A stretch of DNA of 64,000 bases from Semisulcospira habei (GCA_036245525.1 BTPG01000003.1:162484260-162548259), one strand, 5' to 3'. Shown: positions 20,783-31,134, numbered from the stretch's first letter. Notes: generated by a model not told the origin, from the sequence alone. Made by a program: numbers and translations.

Positions 20783-20883
20783 CAACACGTTTAGACGGTA
20801 AGAGTGTTTTTTTCCTGGTTGGAATTTTCTATGTATTTACACGCTTGTCAATCACTTTCTTGGTCTGTTTACGTCTGTATGGA

Positions 20884-20974
20884 TTAACCTTTTGGCTGTC
20901 CGTAGTGGCTTTGTCGCGATGATTCCTGCAGGAATCATTGCGACAGAAACCGCTACCGACAGCCAAAGGGTTAA
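20884..20974. mobile_element. palindrome family E
   Basis: TTAACCTTTTGGCTGTCCGT to CTACCGACAGCCAAAGGG plus TTAA, with perfect apex GATTCCTGCAGGAATC. 91 bp. Confidence 0.92.
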
Positions 20975-21049
20975 AACAGTTCCGATCGGGTACGAAATAA
21001 GGATGAGGGGCAACCCCTCCCCCCCCCCCCACACACACCCACACCCACC

Positions 21050-21054
<5 letters not shown>

Positions 21055-21099
<45 letters not shown>
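21055..21099. repeat. (AC)n microsatellite
   Basis: CA units preceded by a C run at 21018-21030. Confidence 0.96.
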
Positions 21100-21438
21100 A
21101 CACCACACCACAGCACCACCACCATTTAAAAAAAAAAATCGTGAGACGAACAGTCCTGTTGCAAAATTACAATTCCGTTATCATTATTTTCGGAACAGAT
21201 GTTTCCTTTTCTTTGTGTCCCTGACATCACAAAACAAAAGCTTTCGTTCCAAATATTTAAGTCATCAAAGCTAAGCATAATTTACAAGGAATGCTGGCAT
21301 TTGATTTTTTTTTTTTAATCAGTCTTATTTTCACACTGACGGTGGTAAGGCATCCGGGCCAGTGGAATCGTGTTTTCACTTTTCATTCGACCAACCATTC
21401 TGCAGCCTATTTTCCACGGCGAGTGAGTCTTCTTACTC

Positions 21439-21532
21439 TTAACCACTGGGCTGTCTGTATAATGTGTTTAGTCCAGGCAATTCATGCTGGAATCACCACC
21501 ACTAACCACGCTACCGACAGAAAAAGGGTTAA
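21439..21532. mobile_element. palindrome family E, diverged
   Basis: TTAACCACTGGGCTGTCTGT to CTACCGACAGAAAAAGGG plus TTAA; both TTAA kept but several arm mismatches. Confidence 0.8.
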
Positions 21533-21544
21533 TCTTTTCAGTCA

Positions 21545-21720
21545 TAACAGCCGGACAAAGGGTCGACCATAATTCTTCAAAGGTAGTGCCGATTACTTTA
21601 CATTAGTACGGCGAGTACAAGCGTGAAGCTAATTTTAACTAGCCTTGAGCTACTAGTATGGTCGATTCATCTACTGCAATTGGTACGTTTTCGTGAGAAG
21701 GCACTACCAAATTTACCAAA
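21545..21720. repeat. palindrome family B, strongly diverged
   Basis: GGGTCGACCATAATTC, AAAGGTAGTGCCGATTACTT and TATGGTCGATTCATCTACTG keep the order of family B, but the core no longer pairs. Confidence 0.55.
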
Positions 21721-22045
21721 ACTGGGCTTTAATTTGGCTGCATAAGGAAAATCTCGCCCATTCCGTCATTTCTCGCTGGAATGCGCCCTTGCCATCAATG
21801 TTCTTCTTTTTTTATACTAAAAAATATGTTGCTTTCAACAAGTGTCAGGAATTAAGATCGGAAAATGATAAAACCCTAGCCATACGATTTTGATTAAACA
21901 GCCAAAGAACATTTCGCAAATGAATGCTTTTAATCTAAATGATTAAACTCCAAAATATATTTATATCTATTTTGAATGTAAACGAGTTCTCGCGCGAACA
22001 ACAAACAAAAATCATTTAATTAAATTTACCACAAAAAACACTTAT

Positions 22046-22252
22046 TTAACCCTTATCATTCGGAATACATCAGTGTGTGAAATAAGTTTGACTAAAATAG
22101 TTCAAAGGTAGTGCCAGAATAGCTTGGCGCCTAGAGCACCACCCTTGAACTAAAGCCATTGGTTTATATCCTAATCTGTAAGTACTATAATGTAGCTTAC
22201 ATACGGCCGCGTACAAATTTGAAGCTTTTAGCCCCAGTATGATAGGGGTTAA
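22046..22252. mobile_element. palindrome family C with apex deletion
   Basis: TTAACCCTTATCATTCGGAA to CCAGTATGATAGGGG plus TTAA. The left core arm GTGCCAGAATAGCTTGGCGC is intact, but most of the right core arm is deleted, leaving CACCACCCTTGAACT. Confidence 0.87.
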
Positions 22253-22542
22253 GGGTGGTTTCTCTGTGAGCTGAGCCTTTAGGCTCTTTGACAATTTACT
22301 AGTTAATGGACAAACCAGTTAAACAACAATTTTTTTTAATTAACTCCATCAATAAAATGAGGACAAGTTCCAATGAAATAAGGTCACGTTTGAAACTATA
22401 ACGACGACATGCCATACATGTCCTGGAGGCTAGGGTACAATGTCTTCCTACGCAGATAAATACAACCATTCTTCACTAAAGTGGTCTGTTGTAAATCACC
22501 TGTGGTCTGTGGGAACAAAAAACGGCACTGTCAAATACCAAA
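22253..22542. other. no gene seen
   Basis: AT-rich; no shared repeat. Confidence 0.45.
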
Positions 22543-22620
22543 GTGCAAGATGCAAAGATCTTCATGCGCCCCCGCAAACGAGGGGGCTCATGAAGATGTG
22601 TGCCTCTTGCTGTCCTTACT
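22543..22620. repeat. palindrome family A, central part
   Basis: GATGCAAAGATCTTCATGCG and CTCATGAAGATGTGTGCC around CCCCCGCAAACGAGGGGG; TTAA ends not found. Confidence 0.72.
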
Positions 22621-22760
22621 TGCATCGATTTAATTAAGAATGACTGGCTAATTATCTGGCGATCATGAAGCAAGGATTTCAGAGACATCGCCTTTAGTAG
22701 GGTAAGAAGGCAGAAATGCGACAGCAGTTTCGTGTAAAGATACACAGAATAGTCAAAATA

Positions 22761-22984
22761 TTAACCCTTATCATTCGGAATACACCAGTGTGTGAAATAA
22801 GTTTGACTAAAATAGTTCAAGGGTAGTGCCAGAATAGCTTGGCGCCTCAAGGCGCCAAGCTATTCTGGCACCACCCTTGAACTAAAGCCATTGGTCTATA
22901 TCCTTATCTGTAAGTACTATAATGTAGCTTGCATATGGCAGTGTACAAATTTGAAGCTTTTAGCCTCAGTATGATATGGGTTAA
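22761..22984. mobile_element. palindrome family C, full copy
   Basis: TTAACCCTTATCATTCGGAA to CAGTATGATATGGGTTAA. Complete core GTGCCAGAATAGCTTGGCGC-CTCAA-GGCGCCAAGC. The sequence right of the hairpin (TATAATGTAGCTTGCATATG) is asymmetric. 224 bp. Confidence 0.9.
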
Positions 22985-23093
22985 TGCAGAATGTTCGTTC
23001 GCACTCGCAATATCCGACAACATACCCACGATGTCGAAGCAACAAAATCGTTAATGAGGTCAAAACCGTGTTCTGACAAAAGTCACAGCCGCC

Positions 23094-23659
23094 CACATTT
23101 CACTATTTCAACTGTCCTTCATAGTGCAGATTAAAGTAACGGGACACAACACATTTCACTATTTCAACTGTCCTTCATAGTGCAGATTAAAGTAACGGGA
23201 CACAACACATTTCACTATTTCAACTGTCCTTCATAGTGCAGATTAAAGTAACGGGACACAACACATTTCACTATTTCAACTGTCCTTCATAGTGCAGATT
23301 AAAGTAACGGGACACAACACATTTCACTATTTCAACTGTCCTTCATAGTGCAGATTAAAGTAACGGGACACAACACATTTCACTATTTCAACTGTCCTTC
23401 ATAGTGCAGATTAAAGTAACGGGACACAACACATTTCACTATTTCAACTGTCCTTCATAGTGCAGATTAAAGTAACGGGACACAACACATTTCACTATTT
23501 CAACTGTCCTTCATAGTGCAGATTAAAGTAACGGGACACAACACATTTCACTATTTCAACTGTCCTTCATAGTGCAGATTAAAGTAACGGGACACAACAC
23601 ATTTCACTATTTCAACTGTCCTTCATAGTGCAGATTAAAGTAACGGGACACAACACATT
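23094..23659. repeat. 56-bp minisatellite, about 10 copies
   Basis: The unit contains CACATTTCACTATTTCAACT, GTCCTTCATAGTGCAGATTA and AAGTAACGGGACACAA. All units look identical by eye. No spacers and a single period, so it is not a CRISPR array. Confidence 0.97.
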
Positions 23660-23771
23660 TTCAAGAATTCACACAAAAAAATCGTAATACACATCTTTAA
23701 TTACCAAACTACATGTTTTGTATGAAGAAAACCCAGTTTATCGCCATAAAAAATAAAAATACACAATTAAT

Positions 23772-23842
23772 AATATATTATATATATATATAATCAATAT
23801 ATATATAATATATTAATAATATATTATATATATATATATACA
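23772..23842. repeat. AT-rich palindromic stretch
   Basis: Alternating TA repeats forming ATATATTATATATATA and its mirror around ATCAATAT. Likely unwinds easily. Confidence 0.85.
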
Positions 23843-23960
23843 CACTGTGCTTAACAGATATTCAATGGCTGCTAAAAGTGATTCCCCAACGCCCGTGTGT
23901 GTGTTGTGCGAGTGCGCGTGCAAGGACATGATTGAAAAAAAGGTTTGTGTGCCTATCATT

Positions 23961-23990
23961 TATCCTTAAGAAATAAAGTTTCATTTCATT
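23961..23990 (+). other. retroposon-like 3' end (type X)
   Basis: TATCCTTAAGAAATAAAGTT then TCATTTCATTCTCTATCTCC, matching 6997-7030 and 14655-14692. Confidence 0.5.
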
Positions 23991-24022
23991 CTCTATCTCC
24001 CCCAAAAATAAAAAGTCATATC

Positions 24023-24518
24023 AGCCCCTTAACTGCCGAGGTCATGAGGATCTATGTCTCTTACTAGCACCATTCTGTATCCTCGTTCCTTGGACGGCTG
24101 TTTATCTATAGACCCTCTCTGCCTCCTCATCCCCCGCACCAAACTCAGCACTTTCGGCCCCCGCTCCTTCTCCGTCTACGGTCCATCCACCTGGAACACT
24201 CTCCCACTCTCTCTCCGTCAGAAACACTCTCTCTCCTCCTTCCAGTCCGCCCTCAAAACTCACCTCTTTCAACAGTTCTAGCACTATATCACCACACTCC
24301 CCACCCCAAGCTGACCGTCGTAATGTATTTTCAGTATTTGTGGTACGTGAGTCATTGTCTAAAGCGTGCGCATGCGTGTGCGAGTTGTGAGTGCGCGCTT
24401 AGAGTTATAATTATTATAAGATAAGCGCATTATAAATACCGTAATTATTATTATTATTAGAGTATATTAAGAAAGATTTCACAAACGCAATCTGCGTCCA
24501 CGAGCAATAAGGGGTTAA
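24023..24518. mobile_element. palindrome family A split by a LINE fragment
   Basis: Left CCCCTTAACTGCCGAG and TCATGAGGATCTATGTCTCT, then TTCCTTGGACGGCTG; resumes GAAAGATTTCACAAACGCAA and ends CAATAAGGGGTTAA. Most of the left arm is missing. Its right TTAA is shared with family G at 24515. Confidence 0.75.
24101..24460 (+). mobile_element. CR1/L2-like LINE 3' end (second family)
   Basis: The + frame up to 24281 gives TFGPRSFSVYGPSTWNTLPL and SFQSALKTHLFQQF, a LINE RT C-terminus. A 3' UTR follows with GATAAGCGCATTATAAATAC and an (ATT)n tail. A second copy of this family is at 49578-49930, minus strand. Confidence 0.82.
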
Positions 24519-24573
24519 CCCTCTCGTGCATGCAGCTGAACATTACTGGCTGCTGCATGCACACGTGGGTTAA
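24515..24573. mobile_element. palindrome family G
   Basis: TTAACCCTCTCGTGCATGCA to CATGCACACGTGGGTTAA. Shares TTAA with the family A copy to its left. Confidence 0.82.
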
Positions 24574-25018
24574 TTTACTGAAGCAGACAGCTGTCTTTAG
24601 AACTATTTTTCTTGGTCACTGCAGTGTTTCGTTTCACTGCCAATTACACCCGAACAGTTTCCTATTTCGGAAAGCTAAGAAATCAAATGCCGTCCACATG
24701 CCAACGCACTCGTGCAGAAACGCAATTATACTTTATTTTTTGTTTCGGGTATAAATCCGATCGCAGGCACAACCCCCTTGTTATTTAAGATGACGAGATG
24801 GAAACTTGTAAGTTTTCTGTTTTCCTGAAACTGTCCAAAAAAGAACAAAAAAACAACAACAACAACAACAACAGCTGAAGCACTTCTCTTGGGAGCGTAT
24901 GTGAAATAAAGTAGTTGCGTTGAGTTTCTTTTTCTTCTGAACTTTTTACGCTACTTGAAACACATATGTCTATTCGAGGTACGACCGCTTTCAAATAGTT
25001 TCATCTGACATTGTGCTC
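24574..25018. other. no gene seen
   Basis: AT-rich, with (CAA)n near 24852. No motif recognised. Confidence 0.45.
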
Positions 25019-25238
25019 TTAACCCTTATCATTCGGAATACACCAGTGTGTGAAATAAGTTTGACTAAAATAGTTCAAGGGTAGTGCCAAAATAGCTTGG
25101 CGCCTCTAGGCGCCAAACTATTCTGGCACCACCCTTGAGCCAAAGCCATTGGTCTATATCCTTTTCTGTACTATAATATAGCTTGCATATGGCAGTGTAC
25201 AAATTTGAAGCTTTTAGCCTCAGTATGATATGGGTTAA
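25019..25238. mobile_element. palindrome family C, full copy
   Basis: TTAACCCTTATCATTCGGAA to CAGTATGATATGGGTTAA, with core GTGCCAAAATAGCTTGGCGC-CTCTAG-GCGCCAAACT. Confidence 0.9.
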
Positions 25239-25245
25239 AGGGCGC

Positions 25246-25394
25246 TTGATTCGTTTCGATTGAGGGATCATATTAACACTTCACGCCGCACTGTAACGGT
25301 GAATAACTGAGGGTGACCAATTGGTCGCCCTCAGCTATTCACCGTTATAGTTCGGCTTGAAGTATGAATATGAGCCCTCTCTCAAAACGAATCA
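25246..25394. repeat. double-layer palindrome I
   Basis: Outer arms TTGATTCGTTTCGATTGAGG and CCTCTCTCAAAACGAATCAA. Inner arms from TTAACACTTCACGCCG through AACGGTGAATAACTGAGGG to the apex GACCAATTGGTC, and back through CCCTCAGCTATTCACCGTTA to CGGCTTGAAGTATGAA. About 149 bp in total, one copy here. Confidence 0.82.
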
Positions 25395-25436
25395 ACGTCC
25401 AATGTATATGACCAGAGGCATGGGGCAATCGTTGCG

Positions 25437-25480
25437 CAATCGATCACCTCCACAACACGGGTAGTATAAAGGTGATCGAT
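25437..25480. repeat. short inverted repeat
   Basis: CAATCGATCACCT and AGGTGATCGATT separated by about 18 bases. Confidence 0.65.
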
Positions 25481-25712
25481 TAACGGTCAACCAGTGCCTG
25501 TGCACATATTGTTTGGAATGCCAAGAGGACTGTGTGCCTTACCTGACTGAAGACGACCGCAAAGCAAGGCCGAGGTGCCGGACGTCTGTGAAAGTCCACA
25601 TTGTGGTTGTTGCACAAGGCAACAACTGCAGACCCATATATTCTCCTGCTGTATGTGGTATGTGTGTCTGTCCATTGTCTGCCCAAGGACTCTTACTGAT
25701 TGTTTTTACCTA

Positions 25713-25919
25713 TTAAACCCCTTCGCTGCCGCAAGCACCATCCAAATACATGAGACGAAAAAAGGTTACGAGCCCCGCAGATGCCAGGGCTCATGACTTT
25801 CTTTGCCTCTTGCCTGCTCAATTTATATCCGTGTCTCCTGAACGGATACGGCTGTTTGGCGCTGACTTTGCCAAAGGTCTCAAAACGTAATCAGAATATG
25901 CGGTCAGTGAAAAAGCTAA
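25713..25919. mobile_element. palindrome family A, diverged
   Basis: TTAAACCCCTTCGCTGCCGC at the left; GAGCCCCGCAGATGCCAGGG apex with AAAGGTTACGAG / TCATGACTTTCTTTGCC arms; right part decayed around GCGGTCAGTGAAAAAGCTAA. Confidence 0.72.
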
Positions 25920-26091
25920 TGAGATAAACTGTTTTATCATCATGATGATTTCCAAAAGAATAATACAACGAGGATGATCCATTTCACGCACACAATGAAA
26001 GGCAGAGGATTCTAACAGAAGCTTTTTTTTTTAAGCAATATGTCTTTTTTCGACGAACGTTATCGTCAGTAACATTCAATGGGTTAAATAG

Positions 26092-26414
26092 CACTATCTA
26101 ACAACAGAACGAGTAAATATCAATACAGGAAGAAAAAAAAAAACCCGTCGGAACGCCCTGGGAAAATGTGTGAACGAAGAACAATGACAACAACAAAAAA
26201 ATTAATACTTTGTAATCCAATCTGCACCCAAAGAATTCGGCGTCCTTTAGGAAGGCAAACAATGCAGATTACTGAGAGCATAAAATGCGACAATAATCAG
26301 AATCTTGTCACAGAAGTTTTTATTGTGCGATTTACGCATGTGTTGCTCTGTTCGTAAGAATACATTTTCTTCTATGATGTATGAATTTCCGAAGTAATAA
26401 TTATCAAATGGACG
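26092..26414. other. no gene seen
   Basis: AT-rich; short frames on both strands show no domain. Confidence 0.45.
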
Positions 26415-26490
26415 TATACTGAGGAGCAAACGAAATGCGACATTTTTTAAAAATTCCAAAAAAATCGCATTTGTTTTGCTCCTCAGTATA
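26415..26490. repeat. palindrome K
   Basis: GTATACTGAGGAGCAAACGA and TTGTTTTGCTCCTCAGTATA with inner AAATGCGA / TCGCATTT and a T/A-rich apex. One copy in the window. Confidence 0.82.
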
Positions 26491-26667
26491 ATAAACACAA
26501 GAACAGGAATAGGAAAGGTTTTGCAATTATTTATAAGAGCTATAAACATAGCTGTTCCCTTGAAGACTTGGCTGCTCAGGAGTAGACTGGACCCCAACAG
26601 CTCAAGGGCACTACCTGATTAGTTGGGCACCTAAAATGGACGATTTCCGAAAAATTACACGTGTTTC

Positions 26668-26750
26668 AACGAAAACAGTGGATTAAAAAGCCCGGACATT
26701 CATGTGAAGTTTGATCGCGTTTCATAATTTGAATCCACTGTTTTTGTCAA
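26668..26750. repeat. inverted repeat N
   Basis: CAACGAAAACAGTGGATT and AATCCACTGTTTTTGTCAA separated by about 45 bases. Confidence 0.65.
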
Positions 26751-26984
26751 ATACTTGCAAATTTGATCAATTTCTGATTTCCGGAAATTGTATATTGTCA
26801 TTTAAGGAATAAACACAGTTTATTAAATTGGACTAAATTGAATTGAATTGAATTGAACTGAATTCATTCATTGTCAAAATCCGTCTGTATTACATAAAAG
26901 CCCAGCATCGTACCCAGGCCTGAGTCGGGCGACTGACGCGATACTTGCCGGTGTACTGTACTTGTGTTACTATTCCTCTTTTGT

Positions 26985-27093
26985 TCATGATCTTGTCTGG
27001 AATCACTGTAATTTCAACGTGAAAGATCCCGGACTGTCACAGGAACATGGATACAAAGTGGTGTCAGCAAGAGGTGTAGATCCGCGGGGCAAA
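26985..27093. repeat. palindrome family A, partial, reverse orientation
   Basis: GTCACAGGAACATGGATACA, AAGTGGTGTCAGCAAGAGGT and GTAGATCCGCGGGGC match the reversed right side of family A; the other arm is missing. Confidence 0.7.
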
Positions 27094-27305
27094 TACTGCA
27101 CACAGACACCCATCGTTCCTCGAGCCACCGCTTGTGGCAGCGTACTGTGTTCAGGACGAGTTCTTTGGCCGTGGAAGCGATTGAAAGGGATAGCGTGCCG
27201 AGACTCCATCTGCGGACCCACCGCCCTCAGGCAAACGTGACTTGTAGAGGTAAGTAATGTCTCAGGTGGCATACACTACCACCCTATTAGCGAACAACCT
27301 TCACC

Positions 27306-27412
27306 GAATGCGCAAAAGGCTATCGGGCCGGCGTCGGCCGCCGTTGGCCCGCGCACAGCCGTGCGCGGGCTAACGACGGCCGACGTCGGCCCGACAGCCT
27401 TTTGCGCATTGG
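27306..27412. repeat. palindrome family F, full copy
   Basis: GAATGCGCAAAAGGCTATCG to CGACAGCCTTTTGCGCATTG, inner arms GGCCGGCGTCGGCCG and CGGCCGACGTCGGCC, apex GCGCACAGCCGTGCGC. 107 bp, GC-rich, without TTAA ends. Confidence 0.88.
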
Positions 27413-27494
27413 TCACCTGCTACAGATATATATGCATCCTTCAGAACGCCCCGCATTCTGAAAAGTCAGGCCAATAAGAAGCCATGTAACTCTT

Positions 27495-27559
27495 CCATCT
27501 GTGGAAAACAGTTTCAAACTAATTATTAAACTTATTTGAAAGGGTTTTCCGCAGATGGA
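27495..27559. repeat. inverted repeat M
   Basis: CCATCTGTGGAAAACAGTTT and TGAAAGGGTTTTCCGCAGAT form an imperfect hairpin with an AT-rich loop. Confidence 0.65.
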
Positions 27560-27699
27560 TTTTTTTAAACATGCTTTCAGGCTGAGCATATTTCCTCTTT
27601 GTTTAGTATCATATGTCGGTGATTGGCGTCAAGATCAATAGTGGTAATGGTGGTATCGTTGATGTCACTGGAGAGACCTTGACATCAAAACCTCATTGA

Positions 27700-27960
27700 A
27701 ATGTCCACGCTACCTAAGTGTGATACGAACAGCGACCGTCAGTACTGAAGTTTACGTATTTTCAGTGCTTTAGCAATCCTCGGCGGTACCTGTTCTTTTC
27801 ACGGTGTATGTGTGCGTGAGTGTGAGCTTTAGATATGTGTCACTTTAGTTGTAACATTTATTGTAGCTTTTACTTTCTTGTACTTTTTGTTCTGTGATTT
27901 TTTATCTTTTAAAGCGCTCAGAGAATCATCAATCCGGAGGTTAAGCGCCACATAAATGTA

Positions 27961-27994
<34 letters not shown>
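27700..27994 (+). mobile_element. LINE 3' UTR fragment with (ATT)n tail
   Basis: TAAAGCGCTCAGAGAATCAT, GGTTAAGCGCCACATAAATG and (ATT)n are typical of CR1/L2-type 3' ends. No coding part remains; the left boundary is uncertain. Confidence 0.6.
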
Positions 27995-28171
27995 GATAAA
28001 ACCTATCAGTTTTCTGACTGTGTCACTGTCTTTCGTTGCTAACGGTTTAATTAACTGGTCTATCATTGATTGATACAGTTTAATCTCGCGGAAAAGCGCG
28101 ATTGTCGGAGCACAGATAGGTGGTGAGGCTATTGTAGAATTTTTAGGACAACATTCCTAGAGCTCGATGTG

Positions 28172-28263
28172 TTAACCCTTCGGCTGTCGGTAGCGCTTTT
28201 TGTCGCGATGATTATTGTATGAATCATCGCGACTAAAACCGCTACCGACACGCAAAGGGTTAA
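28172..28263. mobile_element. palindrome family E
   Basis: TTAACCCTTCGGCTGTCGGT to CTACCGACACGCAAAGGG plus TTAA; apex altered to GATTATTGTATGAATC. Confidence 0.9.
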
Positions 28264-28525
28264 ATGTGCCAACTTCGATCAGCCTAACAGCATCCAATCA
28301 TGTCTATTGTGCTTCAAGTTCAACAAAAGACAATTATACGGACCAAACGCAGCTGCACACAAAAACAGTAAGGGCCCTACCTCAAGCAGATGAGCCGTGA
28401 CGGGCCTCCAGAGGACCTCGAAGCGTGACAAGTTGACGAGGCCAGTCTCCAGCAGCTTGGCCACAGCGAACAGCGACGGTTCCTGTTCGGACAAAGGATT
28501 AAAACATCACTACAGTGTTTCGGCA

Positions 28526-28606
28526 TCAACTCATTCCAGACGCGCCGCATGCCGATACGCGGCATGAAGCCGCGTATCCGAATGTAGCAAGTCTCGAATG
28601 TGTTAA
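28526..28606. mobile_element. palindrome family D
   Basis: TCAACTCATTCCAGACGCGC to CAAGTCTCGAATGTGTTAA. Its right TTAA (28603-28606) starts the next family A element. Confidence 0.85.
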
Positions 28607-29710
28607 CCCCTCCACTGCCAAGAAAAAAGTGACCACGACGCAACTGGCAAGAGACATAGACCTTCATAATAATAATAATAATAATAATGAGTATTTATAT
28701 AGCGCTTAATCTTACTCAAAAGCTCTAAGCGCTTTACAATCTGTACACAAAAATAAAAATACAATGACATATGCACATAACAAACAAAGCACAATGCCCG
28801 AACACACCACTTTTACAATAAACTAAACAACAATACATACATAATAATTTATATTCTAATTAACATTCAGTCTAAACAAGGAGGATTGCAGAACTACAAC
28901 TAAGGCATCAAACACTGGCAGTTATTCAAAGTAAAGCTTGAAGAGGTGAGTTTTCAACGACCTCTTGAAGTCAGAGACAGACTCACTGTTTCTGACCTCA
29001 AGAGGAAGTGTATTCCATAACACTGGGGCTTGATAAACAAAAGTGCGCTGACCAAATGTTTTAGTTTGGACAGAAGGTACACACAACTTCCGTTTATCAG
29101 AAGAGGAGCGGAGCTCACGAGAGGGTGTATACACATGCAGCAAAGAGGACAAGTATTCTGGGCTGGTGCCTGAAAGGCAGTTAAAACAGACTGACATAAC
29201 TTTATATTGAATACGTGAGGACACAGGTAGCCAGTGAAGGGACTTCAAGATGGGTGTGACATGCTCAGTCTTACGGACTCTCACAACAAGCCGGGCTGCA
29301 TTGTTCTGAATTTTTTGGAGGCGATCAATGAGATACTGAGGGCAGCCACAAAGCAAAGAGTTACAATAATCTAGCTTGGACAGCACAAATGCACAAACTA
29401 GTGTTTTAGTGGCTTCCACGGTCAGCAGGTGACGAACTGAACTAATACGACGAAGTTCCAGATAAGCGGATCTACACACTGCACTGACATGCTGTGACAT
29501 AGATAACTCGCTGTCAAGTGTAACACCCAGGTTTCTCACACTCGCAGAGAAGCCAATGAGTGTTCCATCCACATCCACGGGGGCGCATGAGGATCTATGT
29601 CTCTTGCCGAGACCAATTTGTATCTATGTCTCTTGGGCGGTTGCCGCTTTTGGTCGTTGAATGAACACAGATATCAGAAACAGGTGCGTACAGTGGCAGG
29701 GAAGGGGTTA
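28603..29710. mobile_element. palindrome family A with LINE at its apex
   Basis: Left TTAACCCCTCCACTGCCAAG and GCAAGAGACATAGACCTTCA; resumes at 29580 with GGGGCGCATGAGGATCTATG and ends CAGTGGCAGGGAAGGGGTTA. The insertion replaces the apex and the left GC arm. Confidence 0.87.
28667..29579 (-). mobile_element. CR1/L2-like LINE, 5'-truncated copy 2
   Basis: The minus frame 28922-29578 (218 codons) holds NLGVTLDSELSMSQHV, FVLSKLDYCNSLL, LQKIQNNAARLV, LHWLPVSSRIQYKVMS and ends FKRSLKTHLFKLYFE: the thumb and C-terminus of a CR1/L2-type RT. The frame is intact over the retained part. The 3' (ATT)n tail lies at 28667. It is almost identical to 18893-19446, so the family moved recently. Confidence 0.88.
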
Positions 29711-29775
29711 CTTGTTTATAAATAACTTCTTTCTTTCTTTACGGCTGCCAATTTAGAAGAAGGTCCTCGTGCTAA

Positions 29776-29886
29776 CGTGGGCGCTGATGACTCCGGCCGA
29801 CTTCGGTCTTAGATAACCAGAGCACAGCCGTGCACGGGCAAGCAGCGGCCAACGTCGGCCGGAAGACTTGTTTTTTACTGCATGGG
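29776..29886. repeat. palindrome family F, diverged
   Basis: TCCGGCCGACTTCGGTC and CCAACGTCGGCCGG around GCACAGCCGTGC; outer ends differ from the other copies. Confidence 0.7.
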
Positions 29887-30144
29887 TAGAGACTGCGTGG
29901 TTTTACGTTAAACATAATAACTGACATTGAACATGAGCCTTTAATTGTGAATGAAACTCTGCATTTGGCGATACTGATCTGCAATATGTTGTTATACTCG
30001 TATTCAGAACGATGCATCTGTCATTTTTGCCATATACAACATATTTTTGCCACATGAGAGTCTGTAGACATTTCTTTTAAAGACTCGTGCGACAATTTAG
30101 CTTGACATATTTTTAAGATATATTTACATCTTGTCTTAAGACCT
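29887..30144. other. no gene seen
   Basis: AT-rich, no recognised repeat. Confidence 0.45.
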
Positions 30145-30236
30145 TGCTTTTAGTCTGGCTGACCAGCTTTTTACCCATCCCGCCGTGACATGGCCTTAGT
30201 CGCCTGCTCGGCGTTAAACCCAAATAACTAACTGGA
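30145..30236 (+). mobile_element. SINE-type 3' tail
   Basis: CCTTAGTCGCCTGCTCGGCG followed by TTAAACCCAAATAACTAACT. The same tail is inverted at 47968-48030. I recall this as a common invertebrate (molluscan) SINE end; no tRNA-like head is visible here. Confidence 0.6.
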
Positions 30237-30708
30237 AAAAAACAAACAACACAATTCGAGACACAAAAACTACACAGGAACACGATACCGTGTGTATTTT
30301 TAATATTAGTAAGAAATACTGGTACGACATTTATACTGCACATTTTATGACTATGTCAAAAAGAATAGAAACCCAAGACAAATGGGGAAAAAATGCTTGG
30401 ACTTGAAAAAGAAAAGCAAAATTACAAACAGAAGAAAACTAACTGTCTAACACAAACTACAAAATGGCACAAATGTCTTAAAATGAAACAAAACTGATAT
30501 AAAACTGCATTTGACAGCACGATTCTCACATTCAAACTCTCAAAGTATTATATCGCTACCGAAGCAAGTCACAAATCTGATTACATGTAACTGAAGCATC
30601 TCCATATTGCTCGTGTGTCGATTAAAAAGGGTAACTTAATACAAAAGCGTTCATCGCATAAATATCGATGGACTCAGTTTTCTTTTAAACTGGAGATGGA
30701 TAAAGAAA
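30237..30708. other. no gene seen
   Basis: AT-rich unique-looking sequence. Confidence 0.45.
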
Positions 30709-30800
30709 TTAATCCTTTGGCTGTCGGTAGCGGTTTTTGTCGCGATGATTCATACAGGAATCATCGCGTCAAAACCTCTACCGACAGCCAAAGGGTTGAA
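30709..30800. mobile_element. palindrome family E
   Basis: TTAATCCTTTGGCTGTCGGT to CTACCGACAGCCAAAGGG; right TTAA mutated to TTGA. Confidence 0.88.
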
Positions 30801-30803
30801 TCT

Positions 30804-30872
30804 CCTAATCCCCTTGTGCACGCAGGAACAAGTACTGTTGACAGTACTAAAAGTTGCACGCACAAGAGAGTT
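30804..30872. repeat. palindrome family G
   Basis: TAATCCCCTTGTGCACGCAG to TGCACGCACAAGAGAGTT, apex AGTACTGTTGACAGTACT. Lies four bases from the family E copy. Confidence 0.75.
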
Positions 30873-30875
30873 GCA

Positions 30876-30940
30876 CAATGCGCAAAAGGTCATCGGACCG
30901 ACGTCGACCTGATGGCCTCTCGGGCACAGGGTAGACAACA
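30876..30940. repeat. palindrome family F, half copy
   Basis: CAATGCGCAAAAGGTCATCG then GACCGACGTCGACCTGATGG; the left arm and a collapsed apex only. Confidence 0.65.
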
Positions 30941-31134
30941 CACTCTAGACAAAACAGCGGATGCGCTGCAACAATAGAATGTCTATACGTCGTGCAAGTT
31001 AGACGTATCCTGCTCAGAGATTCAGATTCATGAACGCTGAGAAACCACTTCAAAGGCACAGGAAAGGACAGTTCGTGGAAAAGAAAAATAGCCTACTTTT
31101 TTTCTGAACACATATTAAGGAGAAAAGTTATTTA

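Noticed and set aside
23094..23659. Regular direct repeats resembling a CRISPR array
   Set aside because: There are no variable spacers, the unit is contiguous, and the context is eukaryotic.
26962..27240. Exon-like frame ending in AG|GTAAGT near 27252
   Set aside because: Much of it is family A palindrome sequence; the donor alone is not enough to call an exon.
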